Source: Flavivirga aquatica (GTDB lineage Bacteria > Bacteroidota > Bacteroidia > Flavobacteriales > Flavobacteriaceae). From it: 64,000 nucleotides of DNA. Numbering within the stretch: position 1 is the stretch's first letter; every line of letters starts with the position of its first letter. Positions 10,370 through 19,062 of the stretch are shown piece by piece. Position numbers and translations under genes: made by a program. The notes below the pieces were generated by a model. It ran no database searches. It was not told the origin of the DNA and worked only from the letters and a program-made list of their open reading frames with translations. The stretch is taken from the NCBI RefSeq assembly GCF_001747085.1, contig NZ_MDJD01000007.1, positions 372,001-436,000 of the forward strand, written 5' to 3'.

Positions 10370-11167
10370 TTAATGACTTTCTACACTTTTACCGCAATGA
10401 GGACACTCTTTACTTACTTTACCTTTCTGTACTTCTTCTATATAAGCAGAACTTATAATTCCTGTTGGTAAAGCGACAATACCTATACCCAACAAAGCAA
10501 TAATACCACTTAAGAACTTACCAAAACCTGTTATTGGATAAATATCTCCATAACCTACTGTTGTTAAAGTAGCAACTGCCCACCAAAGAGCTTGTCCAAT
10601 ATTATTAAAGGCTTCTGGTTGCGCTTCATTTTCTATATTATACATTAATGTTGAAGCTAATACTAATAAAATAAAAACCATAAAAACAGTTACCAATATA
10701 TCATTTTTAGTATTTTTAAGAACAGTGCCTATTAGTCGAAGTGATTTGGAATGTCTGTTTAATTTTAATAATCTAAGCAGACGAAGTAGCCTTAATACTC
10801 GTACTACTCTTAAATCTATCTTCATTAAATAAGGCAAATAAAATGGTAATATGGATAATAAATCTACCAAACCAAGAAAAGAGAATATGTATTTTAACCT
10901 AGCTCTAATTGGCGATAATGTTGGGTATTGCAAATCTGCCACCCAGACCCTTATAATATATTCTATTGAAAAAACAATAATTGAGACCAGTTCTATCCCA
11001 TAAAACAACAGTCCATATTGCTCATTAATGGATCTATAAGATTCTAAAAAAATAGTGATAACATTAAGTAATATAAGTATACATATAAAATATTCTACAA
11101 AATGATCGCCCTTTTTATTACCTCTTTCTTCATCTATAAGCAAGAATATTTTTTTCTTTAACTTCAT
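10370..11167 (-). CDS. Voltage-gated potassium-type ion channel
   Basis: A 265-residue six-helix channel. The S4 voltage sensor shows arginines at every third position (R120, R123, R126, R129, R132). The pore loop carries the selectivity filter TVGYGD at 203-208, typical of potassium channels, followed by the S6 helix. The C-terminus carries CPHCGK (C255, C258), half of a zinc-ribbon-like motif. It lies 3 bases after the speD gene in a polyamine operon. Polyamines block many cation channels, so a functional link between channel and polyamine level is plausible but inferred. Confidence 0.9.
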   Translation of the reverse strand: MKLKKKIFLLIDEERGNKKGDHFVEYFICILILLNVITIFLESYRSINEQYGLLFYGIELVSIIVFSIEYIIRVWVADLQYPTLSPIRARLKYIFSFLGLVDLLSILPFYLPYLMKIDLRVVRVLRLLRLLRLLKLNRHSKSLRLIGTVLKNTKNDILVTVFMVFILLVLASTLMYNIENEAQPEAFNNIGQALWWAVATLTTVGYGDIYPITGFGKFLSGIIALLGIGIVALPTGIISSAYIEEVQKGKVSKECPHCGKSVESH

Positions 11168-11170
11168 ATT

Positions 11171-11545
11171 CTAAACTTTAAAATCTTCTATATTTTTTAG
11201 GCTTCCTCTTTTAATAACCTCTTGACTTAACCTTTCAGCCTTAAACTCTTCTTTTAACCACTCTAAACCTTTCTTTAAATTATAAGACTTGTTGCATGTA
11301 AAAAAATCTATAGCTATATAATTATGCTCTGGCCATGTATGAATAGCGATGTGACTTTCTTCTATAACAATAACACCACTAACACCAATTGGAGAAAAAG
11401 AATGAATTGTAGTATTAACAACAGTTAAATTTAATATTCGAGCTGCTTTTAAAAGAGTATCTTCTATAAATTGACAAGAGCTTATTTTATCTGATTTACA
11501 ACCATAAAAATCTACTGTTGTTTGATGACCTAAAAATGTATCCAT
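11171..11545 (-). CDS. speD: S-adenosylmethionine decarboxylase proenzyme
   Basis: A 124-residue enzyme of the short bacterial SpeH type. The self-cleavage site is EESH (residues 62-65): chain break before Ser64 makes the pyruvoyl group. His69 in HTWPEH and the active-site Cys84 (FFTCNKSY) are present. It makes decarboxylated AdoMet, the aminopropyl donor for the spermidine synthase four genes downstream. It lies 21 bases after the symporter gene, so it may be co-transcribed with it. Confidence 0.95.
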   Translation of the reverse strand: MDTFLGHQTTVDFYGCKSDKISSCQFIEDTLLKAARILNLTVVNTTIHSFSPIGVSGVIVIEESHIAIHTWPEHNYIAIDFFTCNKSYNLKKGLEWLKEEFKAERLSQEVIKRGSLKNIEDFKV

Positions 11546-11566
11546 AAATTTAAAGTCCTGCTATAT

Positions 11567-13297
11567 TTATACTATTTTCTTCCAATTTTTAACTAATAGT
11601 CCAGAACATACTATAGCCAATATAGTTAACTCTACAGCTAGAATGGTTTTCCCATAGATAAAGTAACCAGTTGCAAACAAAATACTATAAGTCCCTATAA
11701 CCCCTAGGAAGAAAGCTAGAATTTTATATCCTATATTTTTAAACTTACTCTCTTTACCATAAACTAAGGCTTCAAATTTCTGTAAAATTTCCACGTCACT
11801 TTCTTTGGTTAAAAGCGTTACTAAAATCCACCCAATAGTTGTAATTAATACACCATATACTAATTGCATATACCCTTCTATTTCAAACCAAGGTATTTCT
11901 AATTTTCCATTTACAAAAAAAACAACTGCTATAACAAAAGAAATTACCATTGCAGCAATTTCACTATACGGATTAATACGTTTCCAGAACCAACGCATAA
12001 TAAATAAAAGCCCTGTACCTGCTCCTATTTGTAACAACAAATTAAAGACATCTGCCGCAGATTTAATAAAAAAGGAAAATAATGCAGCACAAACCATTAA
12101 TAAAACAGTAGAAATTCTACCAATTAATACTTTTTGTTTTTCTGATGCTTCTTTGTTAACAAATCTGCCATAAAAATCATTAACAATATATGAACTTCCC
12201 CAATTTAATTGTGTTGAAATGGTACTCATAAACGCCGCAATTAAAGATGTTAAAACAATACCTATTAATCCTGCTGGTAAATACGTCATCATAGCAGCAT
12301 ATGCAACATCATGTCCTTGCAAATCTTTATTTAAATTTGGAAAAGCTGTATTAATACTTTCCAAGCTTGGAAAAATAACTAATGACGCTAAGCCTACTAC
12401 AATCCATGGCCATGGTCGCAATGCATAATGTGCAAAATTGAAAAACAATGTTGCCCAAGTTGCATTTTTCTCGTCTTTAGCAGCCAACATACGTTGTGCT
12501 ATATAACCTCCTCCTCCTGGCTCTGCTCCTGGATACCAAGTACTCCACCATTGCACCGCTAAAGGAATTATAAATAAGGTTATTAATGCTTTTTTATCTG
12601 AAAAGTCTGGAAGAATATTTAATTTACCCACTACGTTTTCATGAGTTAACAATATTTGCATACCTCCAATTTTTGGTAAATTTACAATATAAATAGTTGC
12701 CCAAATAGATCCAACCATAGCTATTATAAACTGAAGAAAGTCTGTAAGTAAGACCCCTTTTAATCCGCCTAACGAAGAATAAATAATCACAATTATTGAT
12801 GAATATAAAAGCGCCTCTTCTTGAGAGATCCCCAGCAAAATATTAGCAATTTTAGCACCTGCTAAACAGACACCAGCCATAGTTATAATATTAAAAATAA
12901 CACCTAAATAAATAGCACGAAAACCCCTTAAAAAACTTGCCGATTTCCCTGAATATCGTAATTCATAAAATTCTAAATCTGTTGAAATCCCCGATTTTCG
13001 CCACAATTTTGCATAAAAAAATACGGTAAGCATTCCTGTTAGCAACATAGCCCACCACACCCAGTTTCCTGATACTCCATTTGTTCTAACCAACTCGGTT
13101 ACCAACCCTGGGGTATCGGCAGCAAATGTAGTTGCCACCATAGAGACACCTAATAACCACCAAGGCATATTACGACCTGACAAGAAAAATTCTGTTGAAT
13201 TTTCCCCAGCTTGTCTGGACACCCACACACCTATAAAAAGTGTAATTACAAAAAAGACTATTATTATACCAATGTCTAAGGTTGATAAGTTTACCAT
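11567..13297 (-). CDS. Sodium:solute symporter (SSS family)
   Basis: A 576-residue membrane protein with about 14 helices. The start (GIIIVFFVITLFIGVWVSR), the GRNMPWWLLGVSMVATTFAADTP stretch in TM2 and the later SSLGGLKGVLLTDFLQF and STISTQLNWGSSYIVND segments are those of sodium-driven sugar/amino-acid/organic-acid symporters. The substrate is not evident. It is preceded by a GNAT gene (9-base gap) and followed by speD (21-base gap). The C-terminal helices beyond residue 490 form the extra two helices seen in the SglT-like branch. Confidence 0.88.
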   Translation of the reverse strand: MVNLSTLDIGIIIVFFVITLFIGVWVSRQAGENSTEFFLSGRNMPWWLLGVSMVATTFAADTPGLVTELVRTNGVSGNWVWWAMLLTGMLTVFFYAKLWRKSGISTDLEFYELRYSGKSASFLRGFRAIYLGVIFNIITMAGVCLAGAKIANILLGISQEEALLYSSIIVIIYSSLGGLKGVLLTDFLQFIIAMVGSIWATIYIVNLPKIGGMQILLTHENVVGKLNILPDFSDKKALITLFIIPLAVQWWSTWYPGAEPGGGGYIAQRMLAAKDEKNATWATLFFNFAHYALRPWPWIVVGLASLVIFPSLESINTAFPNLNKDLQGHDVAYAAMMTYLPAGLIGIVLTSLIAAFMSTISTQLNWGSSYIVNDFYGRFVNKEASEKQKVLIGRISTVLLMVCAALFSFFIKSAADVFNLLLQIGAGTGLLFIMRWFWKRINPYSEIAAMVISFVIAVVFFVNGKLEIPWFEIEGYMQLVYGVLITTIGWILVTLLTKESDVEILQKFEALVYGKESKFKNIGYKILAFFLGVIGTYSILFATGYFIYGKTILAVELTILAIVCSGLLVKNWKKIV

Positions 13298-13306
13298 AAA
13301 ATAAAA

Positions 13307-13858
13307 TTAGCTTACTTCTTTTATATTCCAGCTCAAAATTTTCCAATCTTGATTATTAAAAGAGTATGAATATAAGATTTTAAATCCAATAGATAAATGC
13401 GCTCCCAATGATCGTTCATTTTTACTATCAACTTCCGTTACAATACAATCATATTTATGTTTTAATATTTCTTTCATCCTACTATAAAGACTTTTAAAAA
13501 CACCTTGTTTTCTATATGATTTATCAATACAAATTTGTCCCATTACAATATATTTTATGCCTTTTCTTATGTTATCTTCAATATTATCAAACATGGGTTT
13601 TAAAACATCAATTTCATCCTTAAAATCCTTAGCCATGCATAAAGCATACCCTACTACCCTATTATTACTTTTTGCAATAATATGAGCACACTTATTATTC
13701 ATTAATTTTAAAATTTCAAATGTATGATGTACAGTTACAAAGCCTTCTTTTTTCTTTTCTTGATCTGAAATTGAAGTTGATAAATTTAATTCCTGTAACT
13801 CTAGAATTTGCTGTAGTTCTTCTGTAGTTTCTATTCTTTTATAAATGATATTTTTCAT
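13307..13858 (-). CDS. GNAT-family N-acetyltransferase
   Basis: A 183-residue protein with the GNAT fold: the beta4 strand YIVMGQICIDKSYRKQGVFKSLY holds the acetyl-CoA pyrophosphate-binding R-x-x-G-x-F/Y loop, and the later SLGAHLSIGFKILYSYSF stretch matches the last strands. The substrate is unknown. It lies between umuD (10 bases upstream) and the symporter (9 bases downstream), in a dense same-strand run. Confidence 0.82.
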   Translation of the reverse strand: MKNIIYKRIETTEELQQILELQELNLSTSISDQEKKKEGFVTVHHTFEILKLMNNKCAHIIAKSNNRVVGYALCMAKDFKDEIDVLKPMFDNIEDNIRKGIKYIVMGQICIDKSYRKQGVFKSLYSRMKEILKHKYDCIVTEVDSKNERSLGAHLSIGFKILYSYSFNNQDWKILSWNIKEVS

Positions 13859-13868
13859 TTACATATAA

Positions 13869-14309
13869 CTATACTTTTTTAATGACATTAGTAACAATTC
13901 CCCAAATAACAAAATCATTTTCTTGAGTGATTTTTATAATAGGATAATTAGGGTTCTCGGGTTTTAACCAAACCTCGTCCTTATCTACTTTTAAGCGTTT
14001 TACTGTAAACTCTCCATCAAGAAAGCATACTGCAATTTTATTATTTGTAGGTTCAAGACTTCTATCTATAACTAATAGATCATCATCATCAAGTCCTGCT
14101 CCAATCATAGATTGACCACTTACACGTGCAAAAAAAGTAGCTTCTTTATTTTTTACAAGTTCTTTATCTAAAGATAACCGCTGTTCTTTAAAATCTTCTG
14201 CAGGTGAAGGAAATCCTGCTGAAATTCCTGTATTAAAAAAAGGAGTCCCTAAACTATTTGTTTCTTTCGGCGTAAAAAAAGTTAGAGCATTAGATTTATG
14301 TAACATCAT
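13869..14309 (-). CDS. umuD: UmuD-type autoproteolytic subunit of a translesion polymerase (S24 peptidase)
   Basis: A 146-residue UmuD. The self-cleavage site is Ala31-Gly32 (GISAGFPSP); the serine/lysine dyad is Ser67 (SGQSMIG) and Lys104 (FTVKRL). It lacks a DNA-binding head, so it is UmuD and not LexA. In the SOS response RecA filaments trigger cleavage, and the product supports the UmuC polymerase. Its partner umuC is on the same strand but 1.5 kb upstream: a beta-helix protein gene with its own terminator lies between, an unusual split. Two adjacent ATG codons exist at the start. Confidence 0.93.
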   Translation of the reverse strand: MMLHKSNALTFFTPKETNSLGTPFFNTGISAGFPSPAEDFKEQRLSLDKELVKNKEATFFARVSGQSMIGAGLDDDDLLVIDRSLEPTNNKIAVCFLDGEFTVKRLKVDKDEVWLKPENPNYPIIKITQENDFVIWGIVTNVIKKV

Positions 14310-14381
14310 TTAAAAAAGCTTTGGCTTTAAAGTTAATAAAGATTAAGCATTATATCACTAGTAACTACAACTATTTATCAA

Positions 14382-14419
14382 AGAACCCCTAATTGTATAA
14401 TGATCCAATTAGGGGTTCT
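14382..14419 (-). terminator. Hairpin between the beta-helix gene and umuD
   Basis: A perfect 14-bp stem (AGAACCCCTAATTG and its complement) has a 10-base loop. It lies 24 bases past the stop of the beta-helix gene on the minus strand and would isolate that gene from umuD. The following T run is weak. Confidence 0.7.
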
Positions 14420-14442
14420 ACTACTTTTAAACCTTTATTTAA

Positions 14443-15708
14443 TTATTTTATCACTAAAATCTTTTGTTTCCTTAAATTTATATCTTCTCCTGAAACCTTT
14501 ATATCATCCTCAGATGGTAATTCAACCGTGTAAGATTTTAAATTAGAAAAAACAGGAGCTACCGATGGTCCATACACACCTGCTTCGGCCTTTTTTTTCT
14601 TTTTATCTTTTTTAACTTTTTTTCCTACAAACTTCTTAAGTTCTTCTGGCACATATTTAATGTTTTTTTGAGATAACACCGCAGTACTATTACTATATTT
14701 CATTGATAAATTTTCCATCTTCGAACCATAAAACACTCCTTTTGCTCTACGTTTAGAATCTTTAGCAACAAATCCTTCTCTCAAAAATACAACCCATGCA
14801 CTTCCAATAGATTTAGCCCCGTTAACTAAAACTCTTCCATTAATTATTGAATGCGGTTGCAATAATACAGCTGCTTTACCTTTTTTACTTACTACATTTT
14901 GTATAACAATATTATCAAGACCTACATTATATTTTCTTCCTGTATGTGCTTCAATACGGCAAGTCATTCCGCCCTCACAAACTAAATTTTTAAGCAAAAT
15001 GTTTTCTCCTACATTTGTTTGCGCTAAACCATAACCTTGATCTGCTCCCGTCATAGAGATATTAGTTACTGTAACATTTTTAGCTCTATGCATATTGGTT
15101 TTTCCATTTTTCTGTAAATTAAAAGCTATGGAAGACCCAAATGTAAGTTCATCATCTATAGTAAAGTTTTGAATTAACAAATTCTCAACCCGCCCTATAC
15201 TAAATACTCTACGATGCTTTAAGTCTATTTGTTTTAAAATAAATTTAGGACGGTTTTGGGCATTTCCTTCTCCTATTATACTTACGTTTCTTATTTGTCC
15301 TTCATCTTCCAATCTACCTATCATGAAAAAAGACTTTTCCCCTCTAGCTCTTATAGAGGACAAAGGAAATTTAATAACTGTATTTTTTTCAAAACGTAAA
15401 TGTATGTTTGATTTTACTTTCACTTGAAAAAACTCATAATTCCCTGAAGGAATTTGAATAATACCCCCTCCTTTTCTAGAAACTTTTTCTATAAGTGCAT
15501 TCAATCTATCTGAAGTTCCCCTTTTTTTAAACTTGAATACTGGTAGATTACTTGTATTTATTTCTTTATAACCAGCATCTTCTCTTCGATAAGGCTTAGG
15601 GTTAGACTCTTCTATATCTGAAATATCTTGATCATTATTCTGAGCAATATTCGTAGTTATTGTAAATAAGCAAAATATTGCAAAGACTACTATCTTTAAT
15701 TTTATCAT
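14443..15708 (-). CDS. Secreted right-handed parallel beta-helix protein (possible polysaccharide-active enzyme)
   Basis: 421 residues with a signal peptide (LFTITTNIAQ). The body shows repeated coils: GGGIIQIPSGNYEF, VKSNIHLRFEKNTVI, VENLLIQNFTI, AKNVTVTNISMTG, VGENILLKNLVCEGG and LDNIVIQNVVSKKG. This is the pattern of the pectin-lyase-like superfamily, which includes polysaccharide lyases, GH28 and the carrageenase family GH82. The CRIEAHTG segment near residue 250 may form part of an active site, but I cannot assign a family. A lysine-rich stretch (KKVKKDKKKKK) near residue 365 is odd. There is no T9SS tail. The gene splits umuC from umuD and has its own terminator, so it looks like a later insertion. 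Confidence 0.72.
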   Translation of the reverse strand: MIKLKIVVFAIFCLFTITTNIAQNNDQDISDIEESNPKPYRREDAGYKEINTSNLPVFKFKKRGTSDRLNALIEKVSRKGGGIIQIPSGNYEFFQVKVKSNIHLRFEKNTVIKFPLSSIRARGEKSFFMIGRLEDEGQIRNVSIIGEGNAQNRPKFILKQIDLKHRRVFSIGRVENLLIQNFTIDDELTFGSSIAFNLQKNGKTNMHRAKNVTVTNISMTGADQGYGLAQTNVGENILLKNLVCEGGMTCRIEAHTGRKYNVGLDNIVIQNVVSKKGKAAVLLQPHSIINGRVLVNGAKSIGSAWVVFLREGFVAKDSKRRAKGVFYGSKMENLSMKYSNSTAVLSQKNIKYVPEELKKFVGKKVKKDKKKKKAEAGVYGPSVAPVFSNLKSYTVELPSEDDIKVSGEDINLRKQKILVIK

Positions 15709-15790
15709 ATTCTAGATTTTATTTACAATTTAGACTCTATTTAACATAAAAGGATTAAACCTATTTTTCAACTTACTAATAACTTATCTT

Positions 15791-17047
15791 TTATTTCACT
15801 TTAATAATATCTTTAATATTAGTTGTATATCTTGGAGATAATCGCTCCTGCCTCATTTTCCATGTTCGTTTTAAATCTTGATTTCCCAGTTTTACTTTAT
15901 AATTCTCATACTTTTTATTTAACTTATCTATAGCATGCATTAAAGGTTTATGCTTTGGATTTTCATTATCAAACATCTGTAATTGATAATTATCTGTTGG
16001 CACCAAACCTGTAACGCCTACTCCTGCTCTTTTGTATTTTACACCTGTTTTATAAATATGTGAAACTGCTAGAACTGCTTGCTGACTAATAATTAAGCTC
16101 GAATCTGTAGGATACGGCAAACTTATTACTTGACTTGCTCTATGCTGCTCTAAATCCTTTTTATGCCTATCACTACTTAAAGTCACATAAATCATATAAC
16201 AACTAGAACCCTGTTTTCTTAACTTTTCTGCACAACTTGTTGCAAAAGTCGAAATACGTTCTTTTATATTATCTATATCTGAAAACGTATACTCAAAACT
16301 TCTGGTTGTAGCGATAGCACGTTTAGTGGTAACTTCATCTAACTTTATTTTGGAAACACCTTCTAAATCCTTTTTTAACTTCCAACCTGTTATAGAAAAG
16401 TTTTTACGAACCCATTCATCGGGGAGTTTCACAAAATCAAAGGCTGTCTTACAACCTTTTGCTTGTAGTCGTTTTTGCAATCCATGACCTACCCCCCAAA
16501 CATCTTCAAGTTTTATCCACCTTAAGGCTTTAATTCTTTTTTCTTCAGAATCTATAACATAAACTCCTTTTGTTTTTTCAGGAAACTTTCTAGCTATTTT
16601 ATTTGCTACTTTACTCAAAGCTTTTGTTGGCGCAATACCTACACAAGTTGGAATACCTGTCCATTTTAAAATACGTTGTCGAATTTGATTTCCGTAATCA
16701 ACAAAATTATAATTATCGAAACCTTTAAATTCTAAAAAAGCTTCATCTATACTATATATTTCAACATCTGGTGTAAACTGTTCTAGAATAGTCATAACAC
16801 GGCTACTCATATCTCCATATAATGGATAATTCGAAGAAAACACCTCTATATTATTAGCTTTGCAAAATGCATCCCATTTAAAAATAGGTGCTCCCATAGG
16901 TAAATTTAAAATTTTTGCTTCGTCACTTCTAGAAATAACACACCCGTCATTATTACTCAAAATAGCAATAGGTTTGTTGCGTAAATTTGGATTAAAAGCA
17001 CGTTCGCAAGACGCATAAAAGTTATTACAATCTACTAAAGCATACAT
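15791..17047 (-). CDS. umuC: Y-family translesion DNA polymerase UmuC
   Basis: 418 residues when started at the ATG at 17047, which gives the canonical MYALVDCNNFYASCERAF terminus; the open frame runs 15 residues further but overlaps the upstream gene. The palm carries the metal-binding Asp of VDCNNFY and the SIDEAFLEF motif. The HhH part (LEDVWGVGHGLQKRL) and the little-finger domain with ATTRSFEYTFS follow, and the C-terminal DUF4113-like tail is present. It is the catalytic subunit of polymerase V, used for error-prone bypass. UmuD lies downstream on the same strand but is separated by an unrelated beta-helix gene. Confidence 0.94.
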   Translation of the reverse strand: MYALVDCNNFYASCERAFNPNLRNKPIAILSNNDGCVISRSDEAKILNLPMGAPIFKWDAFCKANNIEVFSSNYPLYGDMSSRVMTILEQFTPDVEIYSIDEAFLEFKGFDNYNFVDYGNQIRQRILKWTGIPTCVGIAPTKALSKVANKIARKFPEKTKGVYVIDSEEKRIKALRWIKLEDVWGVGHGLQKRLQAKGCKTAFDFVKLPDEWVRKNFSITGWKLKKDLEGVSKIKLDEVTTKRAIATTRSFEYTFSDIDNIKERISTFATSCAEKLRKQGSSCYMIYVTLSSDRHKKDLEQHRASQVISLPYPTDSSLIISQQAVLAVSHIYKTGVKYKRAGVGVTGLVPTDNYQLQMFDNENPKHKPLMHAIDKLNKKYENYKVKLGNQDLKRTWKMRQERLSPRYTTNIKDIIKVK

Positions 17048-17081
17048 ATATATATAAAAGTACAAAATTTGACACAAATCT

Positions 17082-17435
17082 TTAAGAGTCAATAAAACCC
17101 TTAACTGCTTCTATTGTTTTTTTAGAATTTCCTATAAAAATAGAATCATTAACTATAATTACAGGTCTACTTAAAAATGTATAATGTTCTAATATGTAAT
17201 GTTTATAATCTCGTTCTTCCAATTTTTGGTTTTTTAAATCCATTTCCTTGTAAAGCTTAGAGCGTTTACTAAAAAGTGATTCATAGCTTCCTGAGAGCGC
17301 TTTCATCTGCTCCAATTGCTCTACCGTTATTTCTTCATTTTTAATGTCTTGTAGAATAAATTCTGACGACAGATTTAATTCTTTTAAAATTCTAATACAG
17401 GTACTACACGTCTTTAAATAATATACTTTTTTCAT
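17082..17435 (-). CDS. ArsC/Spx-family thioredoxin-fold protein
   Basis: 117 residues from the ATG at 17435, which gives MKKVYYLKTCSTC; the frame is open further but that would add an unrelated leader. The CSTC pair (C10, C13) sits at the first helix as in arsenate reductase-like and Spx-like proteins, and SRPVIIVND carries the conserved Arg-Pro. No arsenic genes are nearby, so the label arsenate reductase is not secure. It ends 34 bases before the umuC start and is divergent from the DinB-like gene. Confidence 0.78.
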   Translation of the reverse strand: MKKVYYLKTCSTCIRILKELNLSSEFILQDIKNEEITVEQLEQMKALSGSYESLFSKRSKLYKEMDLKNQKLEERDYKHYILEHYTFLSRPVIIVNDSIFIGNSKKTIEAVKGFIDS

Positions 17436-17493
17436 CTTAATTAATGTTTTCAAAAAACAAATTAAACCTATATTTATCAAAAAAATAAATAAT

Positions 17494-17961
17494 ATGGATT
17501 TTACATTTCAGATTTTAAATAATACAAGATCACTTTTTAATAAAATCATTGAGAATAACACTTTAGAAGATTTAAATAAAACACCTAACGGATTTAAGAA
17601 TAACATTATTTGGAATATAGGTCATATAGTAGTTACAGAACAATTGTTGGCTTATAAATTATCTGGTTTACCTTTACAGCTTAGTGATGAAATGATTGGT
17701 AAGTATATGAAAGGGACAAAACCTGAAAGCAATATAAATCAAGAAGATGTAAATGAAATTAAAAGTTTATTATTCTCTACCATAGAAAAAACAAAAGAAG
17801 ATTATACTAATAATGCATTTAAAAATTATACAGAATATACCGTATCTACAACAGGAAACACATTAACAAACATTAATGAAGCTTTTCAATTTATAATTGT
17901 TCATGAAGGCATTCATTATGGATATGTTTTAGCTCTTTTAAATGCTATTAAAACAAAATAG
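17494..17961 (+). CDS. DinB/YfiT-like metal-binding protein
   Basis: A 155-residue four-helix bundle protein. The metal-ligand histidines are visible in NIGHIVVTEQ (first) and HEGIHYGYV (second and third). The superfamily includes thiol-transferases and many proteins of unknown role. It stands alone, divergent from the ArsC-like gene and closed by a strong terminator. The name comes from the fold and does not mean that it is the DNA polymerase DinB. Confidence 0.85.
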   Translation: MDFTFQILNNTRSLFNKIIENNTLEDLNKTPNGFKNNIIWNIGHIVVTEQLLAYKLSGLPLQLSDEMIGKYMKGTKPESNINQEDVNEIKSLLFSTIEKTKEDYTNNAFKNYTEYTVSTTGNTLTNINEAFQFIIVHEGIHYGYVLALLNAIKTK

Positions 17962-17998
17962 AAAGGTATAATTATATATTAACAATCACATTTAAAAC

Positions 17999-18032
17999 AA
18001 AAAAGCGTTCTTTTGTTAAAGAACGCTTTTTT
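17999..18032. terminator. Bidirectional terminator between the DinB-like gene and the barrel gene
   Basis: AAAAAGCGTTCTTT, 4-base loop TGTT, AAAGAACGC and a T run of seven. An A run on the left lets it act on the minus strand too, for the convergent gene ending at 18058. Confidence 0.9.
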
Positions 18033-18057
18033 TATATTTCACTTTATTAAATCATTT

Positions 18058-18861
18058 TCAATCTAAATAATATATATAACCAATATTTAGCCATACTAAC
18101 CAATCGTTACCCTTATTAGAATCTAATTGGTGATCTAAGCCATCAATATCATCCTTAAAAAAATGTTGAACTCTAAAATCTAACATTAAATCAGATAATT
18201 TGTCAAGTTTATAACGAACACCAACACTTGAAACAATAGACCATGTAACACCTGGTGAGGCATCAACCGATCCCGGATCCCATTGAGAATAAAAGTTACT
18301 AGCATTAGTAACATCTCCAACTAAGTCTGGGTCTGAGTTCGCAAAAGTAGTCGTTACTTTAGGAGAATAAGAAGTTAAATGTATTCCTAAACTTCCAAAA
18401 GGAGCAAATCTAGAACCAAATGATTGAAAAGAACGGATACTTAAAGGATAAAACTCTAATTGCGTACCAATATCAAAATTATTAGCAACACCTTCATGTC
18501 CTCTTAATCTATCTGCATCTAAACTAGTCCTTGAAGCATCAACAAACTTCCCCAAATGTTCAAGTTTAGTTCTGTTCCAAGATATTTCATTACGGACTTT
18601 AAAATGATCATTAAAAAAATTATCAGTAGTATAGCAATTACAGTCTGCTCTATACGAGAAATTTAAATAATGAACAATTCCTATTCCAAAACCAGAATTA
18701 CCAAAGTTTGTTTCCGAATCATCACGATTACCAAAATCGGATCTAAATTGTAACGGGCCAGCTATAACACCTATTTCGTGAGAGAAGCCTAGTTGAGCAC
18801 TTGCAGTTTGTATTGTAATAACCAAACAAAGCACAGAAACTAAATATTTGAAATTAAGCAT
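18058..18861 (-). CDS. Outer-membrane beta-barrel protein, flavobacterial family
   Basis: 267 residues with a cleavable signal peptide (TIQTASAQ). The mature part has alternating amphipathic strands (VRYKLDKLSDLMLDFRVQHFF, WLVWLNIGYIYYLD) and ends in an aromatic-rich strand, as in small barrels. Two cysteines lie in the RADCNCYTTDN loop. The gene is divergent from gdhA. Flavobacterial relatives without known function exist in this context; the role is unknown. A good promoter (TTG, 19 bases, TATATTTG) lies upstream. Confidence 0.72.
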   Translation of the reverse strand: MLNFKYLVSVLCLVITIQTASAQLGFSHEIGVIAGPLQFRSDFGNRDDSETNFGNSGFGIGIVHYLNFSYRADCNCYTTDNFFNDHFKVRNEISWNRTKLEHLGKFVDASRTSLDADRLRGHEGVANNFDIGTQLEFYPLSIRSFQSFGSRFAPFGSLGIHLTSYSPKVTTTFANSDPDLVGDVTNASNFYSQWDPGSVDASPGVTWSIVSSVGVRYKLDKLSDLMLDFRVQHFFKDDIDGLDHQLDSNKGNDWLVWLNIGYIYYLD

Positions 18862-18893
18862 AAAAAAAGATTATTTTTTGAGGCATTATTCAA

Positions 18894-18923
18894 CAAATAT
18901 ATAAAAACTCGATAAACAAACAA
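18894..18923 (-). promoter_or_regulatory. Promoter of the barrel gene
   Basis: On the minus strand the -7 element TATATTTG (18894-18901) has a TTG (18921-18923) 19 bases upstream, matching the Bacteroidota promoter form. It is 33 bases from the start codon. Confidence 0.7.
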
Positions 18924-19005
18924 ACATTAATAAATTTCCTCATAGTAAAAAATAAACATCAATTACGAATTTCTAAATAAAATAATCTTATTTTTAAAGA
19001 TAACG

Positions 19006-19013
19006 TATATTTG
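19006..19013 (+). promoter_or_regulatory. Promoter -7 element of gdhA
   Basis: TATATTTG matches TAnnTTTG and lies 49 bases before the gdhA start. No clear TTG is found at the expected -33 place. Confidence 0.6.
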
Positions 19014-19062
19014 TGGTGATAAATTATTTATTCACTAAATAACAATAGAATATTTATACCTT

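Noticed and set aside
17048-17081. A LexA-type SOS box before umuC
   Set aside because: No convincing palindrome is present; the region is a simple A/T stretch.
17082-17435. Arsenic resistance locus
   Set aside because: Only the ArsC/Spx fold is present; no arsR, arsB or acr3 is near, and such proteins have other roles.
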